From Prevotellaceae bacterium UBA1720 (GTDB lineage: Bacteria > Bacteroidota > Bacteroidia > Bacteroidales > Bacteroidaceae), in the NCBI GenBank assembly GCA_002317475.1, contig DCIS01000014.1:1-5523 (forward strand): a DNA stretch of 5,523 bases, given 5' to 3'. The notes under the pieces were generated by a model. It was not told the DNA's origin. It saw only the letters and a program-made list of their open reading frames with translations, and searched no databases. The translations under genes and the position numbers were made by a program. Within the stretch, counting starts at the first letter, position 1. Each line of letters begins with the position of its first letter. Shown in pieces: positions 1 to 5,056 of this stretch.

Positions 1-29
1 TGAAAAGGGCACACCCAAAAGTGATAGAA

Positions 30-527
30 ATGACAAAAGAAGCATACATAGAAATGGCCGAAAAACAGCGCATGCAGCTCAGTCGCTTGGCAACAGGTTT
101 CCTGCACGACACGGATGCTGCAGAGGATGTTGTCCAGGAATCACTGCTTCGCCTTTGGCTCCTTCGGGAACGCATTGAGACAGCACAGGATTTCAGCGCC
201 TTGGCCATTCGCATCACCAAGAATGTATGCATCAGTCTATGGCGACAAAAACAAAAGCAGCAGACGGTGTCCTTGGAAGCGCTGAACTCACTCGAAAACA
301 GCAGTCAGTCTACAGACATAGAGGACAAGGAATGCCAGCAGATACTGCAACAAGCACTCTCGGAACTGGCTCCCGCTGAGCGGCGTATCTTCCAACTCTG
401 GCAACAGGATCTCAGCATCCAGGAGATAGCCACCATCACCGGAGCCCAACCTCGAACCGTCAGTAGCATGCTCTCCCTGACTCGGCGTAAGCTCTACACC
501 AAACTAAAAAACCGCAACACCCTATAA
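30..527 (+). CDS. ECF-type RNA polymerase sigma-70 factor
   Basis: A small group-4 (ECF) sigma factor that would direct core RNA polymerase to a limited set of promoters. The 165-residue product has the two-domain ECF layout. Region 2 spans about residues 13-77, with the acidic helix DAAEDVVQESLLRLW at 29-43 (core binding) and a basic, aromatic stretch ending near W71-R72 (-10 recognition). A Gln/Ser-rich linker covers about 75-103. Region 4 spans about 104-160, with the helix-turn-helix at roughly 129-155 (SIQEIATITG, then PRTVSSMLSLTRRKL). No extra C-terminal domain is present. The ATG at 30 is preferred because its first residues look normal and A-rich sequence precedes it. A GTG at 21 is in frame, and the frame stays open to the left edge, so a start just outside the window cannot be excluded. 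It is the first gene of a probable operon, 20 bp before a membrane protein that is likely its anti-sigma factor. Its own promoter lies outside the window. The sigma call is firm; its regulon is unknown. Confidence 0.93.
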   Translation: MTKEAYIEMAEKQRMQLSRLATGFLHDTDAAEDVVQESLLRLWLLRERIETAQDFSALAIRITKNVCISLWRQKQKQQTVSLEALNSLENSSQSTDIEDKECQQILQQALSELAPAERRIFQLWQQDLSIQEIATITGAQPRTVSSMLSLTRRKLYTKLKNRNTL

Positions 528-547
528 CAACCATAACACCGAACAAA

Positions 548-1063
548 ATGAAAGAGAATCTGATAGACAAATACATGGCAGGCACTTCCTCACACGAAGA
601 GGAACAGCAACTGTTAGCTTTGCTGCAAGCCGAGTCAACCCTCTCCCCTGAAGACCAGATGCTCCTGGATATGTTGAGGATGAATACACACGAGGTTGAG
701 ATGCAGGACAGCTGGTTGGAAGAGGACGAAAGCAAGTTGTTTGACAGCTTGATGGAAACACCTGACAACAAGGTGGTTACCGAGGACAAGGAACTGCAAC
801 AATCCGTCACGACACACAAACGTCCACCACGGCAACTTAGAGTCATTGCCATCCGCATTCTTGCAACTGCAGCCGTCCTCACAGGAGCCTTCTATGCAGC
901 CCGTCCACTATGGAACAACAGCAGCAAGGACATGACCGTCACCTACATTTACGGCAACAAGATTGAAGATTCGCAAGTGGCAATGAATATGATGCAAGAG
1001 ACCTTAGGCGACATTTTTGACCGTCCAGATGTGGAAAGCGAACTGACAGACCTTCTGAATTAA
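548..1063 (+). CDS. Single-pass membrane protein, probable anti-sigma factor
   Basis: A 171-residue protein likely to hold the upstream sigma factor inactive at the inner membrane. Residues 1-98 are cytoplasmic by the positive-inside rule (K91, R92, R95, R98 just before the membrane). They are rich in Glu, Gln and Leu, and the N-terminus (NLIDKYMAGTSSHEEEQQLL) resembles the short helical start of many Bacteroidota anti-sigma proteins. One transmembrane helix runs from about V99 to A118. The last 50 residues are periplasmic, with a predicted amphipathic C-terminus. The Zn-binding HxxxCxxC pattern of ZAS anti-sigma factors is absent; the protein contains no cysteine. The FecR periplasmic domain found in polysaccharide- or iron-sensing systems is also missing. 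The role is inferred from gene order (20 bp after the sigma gene) and topology, not from a recognised domain. The start ATG follows an A-rich stretch without a Shine-Dalgarno, normal for this phylum. Confidence 0.68.
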   Translation: MKENLIDKYMAGTSSHEEEQQLLALLQAESTLSPEDQMLLDMLRMNTHEVEMQDSWLEEDESKLFDSLMETPDNKVVTEDKELQQSVTTHKRPPRQLRVIAIRILATAAVLTGAFYAARPLWNNSSKDMTVTYIYGNKIEDSQVAMNMMQETLGDIFDRPDVESELTDLLN

Positions 1064-1081
1064 CCCTTCCCACGCCGAGAC

Positions 1082-1105
1082 TAAGAAACTGAGAAACTAA
1101 GAAAC
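1082..1105 (+). repeat. Three tandem copies of an 8-bp unit
   Basis: The 51-bp gap between the anti-sigma-like gene and the next gene contains TAAGAAAC, TGAGAAAC and TAAGAAAC in direct succession, so two units are identical and the middle one differs by one base. The array ends 9 bp before the ATG at 1115. It gives an A-rich, unstructured start region, which favours translation initiation in Bacteroidota. It may simply be a slippage product. No hairpin or promoter was seen in this gap. Confidence 0.8.
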
Positions 1106-1114
1106 AAAACAATT

Positions 1115-1609
1115 ATGAGACATATATTATATATTATAGCATGTTTGCTGACAGCCCTTCCAGCAAGTGCACAAAAGAATCTGGCTGTCAATGACATCTT
1201 TGATGGCGACATCGTGGCAAAGACCTACATGGTGGAGAACATGATCAAGGGCGAACAGTTGAACCCCTACAAACTCACCTATTTCCGAAGCATTAAGTTC
1301 AAGGCCACACCCGAAGAACGCAAGAAAATAGAAAAACTAGTCAACGAGGATATCAAGAACTCGCTGGACCTAGAGCAGGAACGTCAAGGCACTACCGTCG
1401 AGAGCAAGACAAGCAACAGCCAGGAATCGCCTCTCAGTTACGCGATGATGACCCTCCCCGCTGATGGGAAATACAGCCCTGAGAATCCCAACCGATGGTA
1501 CTTGTGCTATCAATGCACGCCCTTCAAGAAGAATGAATACGCCATTACCCTCGTCTTTATGAAAGGGCATGCCACCATCAAGGAACTACGCAAGATGTTC
1601 AAGAAATAA
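1115..1609 (+). CDS. Exported protein of unknown function (DUF6108-like)
   Basis: A 164-residue protein with a clear Sec signal peptide: hydrophobic core about 4-16 and a probable signal peptidase I site after A19 (PASA, then QK). The mature part is about 145 residues, charged and soluble-looking, so it is expected in the periplasm or attached to the envelope. Visible features are a segment NPYKLTYFRSIKF at 50-62, a Lys/Glu-rich helical stretch at about 65-90, a Ser/Thr/Gln-rich linker at 91-107, and WYLCYQC at 128-134, which puts two cysteines in CxxC spacing (C131, C134). It ends in a Lys-rich helix (TIKELRKMFKK). The pattern recalls small Bacteroidota exported proteins that I remember as DUF6108, but that family call is from memory and unverified. 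C10 is too early in the signal peptide to be a lipobox cysteine. It sits 51 bp after the anti-sigma-like gene and 59 bp before the beta-barrel gene, which suggests a shared transcript. Confidence 0.72.
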   Translation: MRHILYIIACLLTALPASAQKNLAVNDIFDGDIVAKTYMVENMIKGEQLNPYKLTYFRSIKFKATPEERKKIEKLVNEDIKNSLDLEQERQGTTVESKTSNSQESPLSYAMMTLPADGKYSPENPNRWYLCYQCTPFKKNEYAITLVFMKGHATIKELRKMFKK

Positions 1610-1668
1610 ATCATTCTGATTAACAGCAAATTATCAAACGTATAAACAACATTAACAACTATAAGACA

Positions 1669-2529
1669 ATGAAAACTATTAAGTCATTTACCGCTCTGGC
1701 TATCGCAGCCGCAACCATGATATTGTTCACCAGCAAGGCATCTGCACAGGAAATCGCCGTTAGTTTCGACAACGAGACCACTGATTCGCTGGAATTTGTA
1801 AGCCAGTCGTCCAATAGCCACCCCGGAGGTTGGAACTTCGACTTCATTGGCCTGAACGTGTCTTCCAAAAAGGGTCATTATCGTTCCTATCTGCCCACTC
1901 TTACTTTCTTCAGTGGATGGGGATTCGGAGTAAGTAGTGCCTTGAACGCACCTGTCGACGTGGACATCAACGTAGGCCGTTCCTTCAACTTCTGCATCGA
2001 GGACGTAGTAGCAATTCGCATGCGTCCCTGGAAGACTGGTACATTCTCTCTGGGTTACGGTTTTGATTTGCGAAACTACCGTATGACTGGTGACATGCGT
2101 TTTATTGAAAACCCAGACTCCAAGAAAATCTACACTGCTGACTATCCAGGCAACACCGTTCCTAATTACAGCAAGATACGCACATTCAGCAACACCTTCA
2201 ACCTGAAGTATATCCAGTATCTGGGCAAGGGGTTCCGTTTGGCTTTTGGTCCTGAGGTCACTCTGCTTGGCAAGGGCAACAAGCAGAAGATTGTCACCAA
2301 CTACTACGACAACAACGACAACAACAACGACGGCAAGAAGGATGGTGAACAGGAACTGAAGACTAAGAAGATCAAGGCAAACAAGGTCGGCCTCAACCTC
2401 GTAGGTGTACTGAACTACAAGAATCTCTTCGGCGTATATGCCAAGTACTCACCCAGCAGCGTGCTCAACCCCGCATTTGGTCCTGAGTTCAACACCGTTT
2501 CTTTCGGCGTAATGCTCTTCGGACTCTAA
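1669..2529 (+). CDS. Predicted outer-membrane beta-barrel protein
   Basis: A 286-residue protein with a Sec signal peptide (K/T-rich start, hydrophobic core about 8-20, probable cleavage after A26 in SKASA, then QE). The mature chain alternates polar residues with aromatic, Gly and aliphatic ones, as in small outer-membrane barrels: examples are GTFSLGYGFDLRNYRM from 124, FRLAFGPEVTLLG from 189 and GLNLVGVLNYKNLFGVYAKY from 241. The last strand, NTVSFGVMLFGL, reaches the C-terminus, as barrels often do. It fits the broad Bacteroidota OMP beta-barrel / PorT-like class but is far too short for a SusC porin. An Asn/Asp/Lys-rich insertion at about 212-238 is probably a surface loop; within it D217-N-N-N-D221-G-K-K-D225 resembles an EF-hand-type calcium loop. 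It is the last gene of the probable sigma-factor operon, ahead of a strong inverted repeat, and could be the module's target or sensor. The barrel call is fairly sure, the function unknown. Confidence 0.78.
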   Translation: MKTIKSFTALAIAAATMILFTSKASAQEIAVSFDNETTDSLEFVSQSSNSHPGGWNFDFIGLNVSSKKGHYRSYLPTLTFFSGWGFGVSSALNAPVDVDINVGRSFNFCIEDVVAIRMRPWKTGTFSLGYGFDLRNYRMTGDMRFIENPDSKKIYTADYPGNTVPNYSKIRTFSNTFNLKYIQYLGKGFRLAFGPEVTLLGKGNKQKIVTNYYDNNDNNNDGKKDGEQELKTKKIKANKVGLNLVGVLNYKNLFGVYAKYSPSSVLNPAFGPEFNTVSFGVMLFGL

Positions 2530-2555
2530 AAATCAAAGAGTTTTCGCCCTCCGCC

Positions 2556-2586
2556 TTTCGCATTTCAGATATTTTGATTATATTTG
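2556..2586 (+). promoter_or_regulatory. Predicted Bacteroidota promoter for the GH36 gene
   Basis: TATATTTG at 2579-2586 matches the -7 consensus TAnnTTTG exactly. TTTC at 2556-2559 is a one-base mismatch to the -33 TTTG, with a 19-bp spacer, which is the usual length. Transcription would start near 2590-2594 and give a leader of about 85 nt before the ATG at 2678. The -7 element overlaps the left arm of the inverted repeat at 2582-2624. Confidence 0.6.
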
Positions 2587-2631
2587 CAGCGACATTCCAT
2601 TCCTCGTGGTTTGTCGCTGCAAATCTTTTCT
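2582..2631 (+). terminator. 13-bp perfect inverted repeat with T-rich tail
   Basis: The arms 2582-2594 (ATTTGCAGCGACA) and 2612-2624 are perfectly complementary over 13 bp around a 17-nt loop, and TCTTTTCT at 2624-2631 overlaps the end and follows. On a transcript coming from the beta-barrel gene, whose stop is at 2529, this forms a strong hairpin with a U-rich tail, so it probably terminates the sigma operon. The tail is interrupted by C residues and the loop is long, which weakens an intrinsic-terminator reading. Because the left arm overlaps the GH36 -7 box, an operator role for the palindrome is also possible. Confidence 0.6.
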
Positions 2632-2641
2632 AACCAAGGAA
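2624..2641 (+). repeat. Leader sequence pair shared with the greA leader (copy 1)
   Basis: TCTTTTCT (2624-2631) is followed directly by AACCAAGGAA (2632-2641) in the GH36 leader. The same two strings occur in the same order, also after a hairpin, in the greA leader. The AAGGAA part lies 36 nt before the ATG, too far to act as a Shine-Dalgarno. The function is unknown, and chance similarity is possible for strings this short. Confidence 0.35.
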
Positions 2642-2677
2642 TGTTATTCAACCGCAACAGATAAAACAAATATATCC

Positions 2678-4846
2678 ATGAAGAAACTTTTTTTCCTCAC
2701 CGCATTAGTAGCTTCTGCAACCCAACTGCTGGCCAAAGACATCTATGTAAACACCCCATCCACCACTCTGCTGCTGAACGCAGAGGAGGGTAAACCTCTG
2801 CATATCAGTTACTATGGCAGCAAGGTGACTGATGCCTCTGAGGTCTATAACGCCTACAGCCTCTGGGAGGAGGCCTATCCAGCCTTTGGCGCTGGATGTC
2901 AGGAACTGGTTTGTCTCAGTGCACGTCATGCTGACGGCAATATGAGTACCGAACTCGTTTACATCAGCGACACCGAGCGTCAGGAACAGAACGCCAAGGT
3001 CTATGTCATCACAATGAAGGACAAAGTCTATGATTTTCAGGTAGATGTTTGCTATCGAACCTACCAGAATTGTGACGTCATAGAGACTTGGACTGAGATA
3101 CGAAACAACGAGAAGAAACCCATCACCCTGCTGCAGTATGCCAGCGGTTTCCTGCCCATTCGTCAGGGTGATGTATGGGTAAGTCATCAGCATGGTGCAT
3201 GGGGTGCAGAGGCACAGGTTACCGAGGAACCTCTGCATGCAGGTCAGTTCCTGGTACAGGATTACAATAGTGTCAAGAATGCCGTGGTAAACCGTCCCAA
3301 CATCATGCTCTCGCTGGACGGCAAGCCTCAGGAGAATCAAGGCCGCGTCATTGGTGCCGTGCTGTGCTGGAGTGGCAACTTCAAGATGAAGGTGGATACC
3401 CAGGGAAAGAACATCCACCGTTTCTCGGCAGGTATCAGCGAGGATAACGCGATGTACACCCTGAAGAAGGGCGAAAGCTTCACTACTCCCCAACTGGCCT
3501 TGACTTACAGCACCGAGGGTATGGGTGGTGCCAGCCGTAGTTTCCATCGTTGGGCACGCAAGAACAACATGGTGGCTCATGGCGAGAAGATGCGCAATAT
3601 CCTGTTGAACTCATGGGAAGGTATCTATCTGGATGTCGACCAACAAAAATGCGAGAAGCTGATGGATGGTGTGAAGACCCTCGGCGGAGAGTTGTTCGTA
3701 CTGGATGACGGTTGGTTTGGCAACAAGTATCGCCGTAACGTGGACGACAAGGCACTCGGTGACTGGGTGACAGATACCCTCAAGCTCCCTCAGGGCATTC
3801 CTGCTCTGGCCAAGGCAGCCAAGGATCGTGGACTAAAGTTCGGTATCTGGATTGAACCTGAGATGACCAATAACCCCAGCGAACTCTACGAGAAGCACCC
3901 CGACTGGATTGTCTGTCATCCCACACGCGAACCTATCTATGGTCGTGGAGGCACACAGCTCATCCTTGACTTGAGTAACCCAAAGGTGCAGGACTTTGTA
4001 TTCCAGGTCGTTGACAATCTGATGCAGGAGACTCCCGACCTTTACTACATCAAGTGGGATGCCAACTGCGAGATTCACAACTTTGGTTCGTCATACCTCA
4101 CACAGGACAACCAGAGCCACCTCTACGTCGACTATCACAAGGGCCTCATCAATGCCCTCAAGCGCATACGTGCCAAGTATCCCGACCTCGTCATCCAGTG
4201 TTGTGCCAGTGGTGGTGGACGTGTTTGCTATGGTCTGATGCCTTATTTCGACGAGTTCTGGGTAAGCGACAACACCGATGCTCAGCAGCGCCTCTTCATT
4301 CAGTGGGGCACCAGTATGTTCTTCCCTACCAATGCCATGGCTCAGCATGTCAGCGCTTCTCCCAATCACCAGACGGGTCGACAGATTCCCTTGAAGTTCC
4401 GCTTTGACGTAGCATTTACAGGACGTTTGGGTATTGAGATGCGTCCTTCAGACTTCAACGAGCGTGAACTGGCCTTTGCCCAGCGTGCCATCGAGACCTA
4501 CAAGCATTTCCGTCCCCTCATCCAGCAGGGTGACCTCTACCGTCTTATCTCTCCCTACGAGGGTAAGGGCTTCTGTAGCGAGATGATCATGAACGAACAG
4601 AAGACAGAAGGCCTATTCTTTGCCTATAAGTTCGAGCAGTACATGGACCTCTTCCGTCCACGCTTCCAGTTCGCAGGCCTTGACCCCAACGCCATCTATA
4701 CCCTTACAGAAATCAATCGCGATGGCGGTAATGCCGACCATTGGGAAGGGCATAAGTTCTCTGGCCAATTCCTGATGGAGAATGGTGTAGAGATTAATCT
4801 CAGTGGTCAGTGGGCCAGCAAGGTCATTCACCTGAAAAAGAATTGA
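2678..4846 (+). CDS. Secreted alpha-galactosidase, GH36 family
   Basis: Retaining glycoside hydrolase expected to release terminal alpha-linked galactose from melibiose, raffinose-family sugars or galactomannan branches. The 722-residue product has a signal peptide (MKKLFFLTALVASATQLLA, cleavage near A19), so it should act in the periplasm or at the envelope. An N-terminal beta-sandwich spans about 22-300, the (beta/alpha)8 catalytic domain about 305-620, and a C-terminal beta domain the rest. Family motifs are present in order: NSWE 311-314, LDDGWF 342-347, GDW ending at W363, FGIWIEPEM 388-396, YIKWDANCE with the predicted nucleophile D461, CCASGGGR 508-515, and WVSDNTDAQQR 528-538 with D531 as the likely acid/base. 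Length is usual for the family and no motif is broken. The frame is also open from a GTG at 2606, but that lies inside the upstream hairpin loop and would bury the signal peptide, so ATG 2678 is chosen. It appears to have its own promoter. No SusC/D, transporter or other sugar gene adjoins it here, so exact substrate is unresolved. Confidence 0.95.
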   Translation: MKKLFFLTALVASATQLLAKDIYVNTPSTTLLLNAEEGKPLHISYYGSKVTDASEVYNAYSLWEEAYPAFGAGCQELVCLSARHADGNMSTELVYISDTERQEQNAKVYVITMKDKVYDFQVDVCYRTYQNCDVIETWTEIRNNEKKPITLLQYASGFLPIRQGDVWVSHQHGAWGAEAQVTEEPLHAGQFLVQDYNSVKNAVVNRPNIMLSLDGKPQENQGRVIGAVLCWSGNFKMKVDTQGKNIHRFSAGISEDNAMYTLKKGESFTTPQLALTYSTEGMGGASRSFHRWARKNNMVAHGEKMRNILLNSWEGIYLDVDQQKCEKLMDGVKTLGGELFVLDDGWFGNKYRRNVDDKALGDWVTDTLKLPQGIPALAKAAKDRGLKFGIWIEPEMTNNPSELYEKHPDWIVCHPTREPIYGRGGTQLILDLSNPKVQDFVFQVVDNLMQETPDLYYIKWDANCEIHNFGSSYLTQDNQSHLYVDYHKGLINALKRIRAKYPDLVIQCCASGGGRVCYGLMPYFDEFWVSDNTDAQQRLFIQWGTSMFFPTNAMAQHVSASPNHQTGRQIPLKFRFDVAFTGRLGIEMRPSDFNERELAFAQRAIETYKHFRPLIQQGDLYRLISPYEGKGFCSEMIMNEQKTEGLFFAYKFEQYMDLFRPRFQFAGLDPNAIYTLTEINRDGGNADHWEGHKFSGQFLMENGVEINLSGQWASKVIHLKKN

Positions 4847-4855
4847 GGTAATGAG

Positions 4856-4906
4856 GTTTTAGGGTAACAAAGAAACGAGATAAGAGACCTTAAAACGAAT
4901 ATTTTT
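4856..4906 (+). terminator. Weak terminator candidate after the GH36 gene
   Basis: GTTTTAGGG at 4856-4864 can pair with CCTTAAAAC at 4888-4896 (nine pairs, one of them G·U) around a 23-nt loop, and a T5 run follows at 4902-4906. The position 10 bp past the stop codon suits a terminator, but the stem is A/U-rich and the loop long, so it would be weak at best. Confidence 0.3.
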
Positions 4907-4916
4907 GCCCAAAAAG

Positions 4917-4947
4917 TTTGCGGATTCGGAAAAAGTCCGTACCTTTG
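4917..4947 (+). promoter_or_regulatory. Bacteroidota promoter for greA
   Basis: TTTG at 4917-4920 and TACCTTTG at 4940-4947 match the -33 (TTTG) and -7 (TAnnTTTG) consensus exactly, separated by 19 bp. The sequence upstream of -33 is A/T-rich. The start point would be about 4951-4955, giving a leader of roughly 100 nt before the greA ATG. The spacer itself contains an imperfect dyad (CGGATT 4921-4926 with AGTCCG 4934-4939) that fills it almost end to end. Confidence 0.8.
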
Positions 4948-4975
4948 TGAGCAAAAGAAGACATAAGTAGATAAC

Positions 4976-5014
4976 GAGAAGGGTTCCGGCTCATCGCCGG
5001 GATTCTTTTCTTTT
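4976..5014 (+). terminator. Terminator-like hairpin in the greA leader (possible attenuator)
   Basis: Bases 4976-4990 can pair with 4996-5010 over 15 consecutive positions (four G·U) around the loop TCATC, with a G/C core CCGGC/GCCGG. TTTT follows at 5011-5014, and the 3' arm is itself U-rich. Four pairs work only as G·U in + strand RNA and would be A·C mismatches on the other strand, so this is a structure of the rightward transcript. It lies about 25 nt after the predicted greA start point and about 45 nt before the ATG, so it could prematurely end greA transcripts into a short RNA of some 60 nt. It could equally catch read-through from the GH36 gene. Confidence 0.65.
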
Positions 5015-5034
5015 AGTCTCTCTCAACCAAGGAA
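5004..5034 (+). repeat. Leader sequence pair shared with the GH36 leader (copy 2)
   Basis: TCTTTTCT (5004-5011) at the hairpin's 3' edge and AACCAAGGAA (5025-5034) repeat the strings found at 2624-2641. Here they are separated by a 13-nt pyrimidine-rich stretch. The AAGGAA part ends 22 nt before the greA ATG, too far for a classical Shine-Dalgarno. Confidence 0.35.
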
Positions 5035-5056
5035 AACGAATAAAAACAGATATAAC

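Noticed and set aside
1..29. End of an upstream gene at the left edge (stops at 1-3 and 22-24)
   Set aside because: Too little sequence is present to support a coding call; the stops occur by chance often enough in 29 bases.
460..882. 140-codon open frame on the - strand across the sigma/anti-sigma junction
   Set aside because: It is Ser/Cys-rich with no domain pattern, and overlaps two well-supported + strand genes.
1115..1144. Lipoprotein reading of the exported protein through C10
   Set aside because: The cysteine follows too short a hydrophobic stretch and lacks a lipobox; an ordinary signal peptidase I site (ASA, then Q) lies nine residues later.
1610..1668. Separate promoter for the beta-barrel gene
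   Set aside because: The 59-bp gap is A/T-rich but contains no TAnnTTTG element and no hairpin, so co-transcription with the upstream genes is the simpler reading.
2606..2677. Longer GH36 start at the GTG at 2606
   Set aside because: It would start inside the loop of the inverted repeat and put 24 unrelated residues in front of a perfect signal peptide.
2705..3580. 291-codon open frame on the - strand inside the GH36 gene
   Set aside because: It lies entirely antisense to a gene with clear family motifs, and its translation shows no recognisable domain; it is a shadow of the + strand codon use.
4054..4407. 117-codon + strand frame inside the GH36 gene
   Set aside because: It is in a shifted frame through the catalytic domain, with a His/Pro/Gln-rich composition typical of out-of-frame reading.
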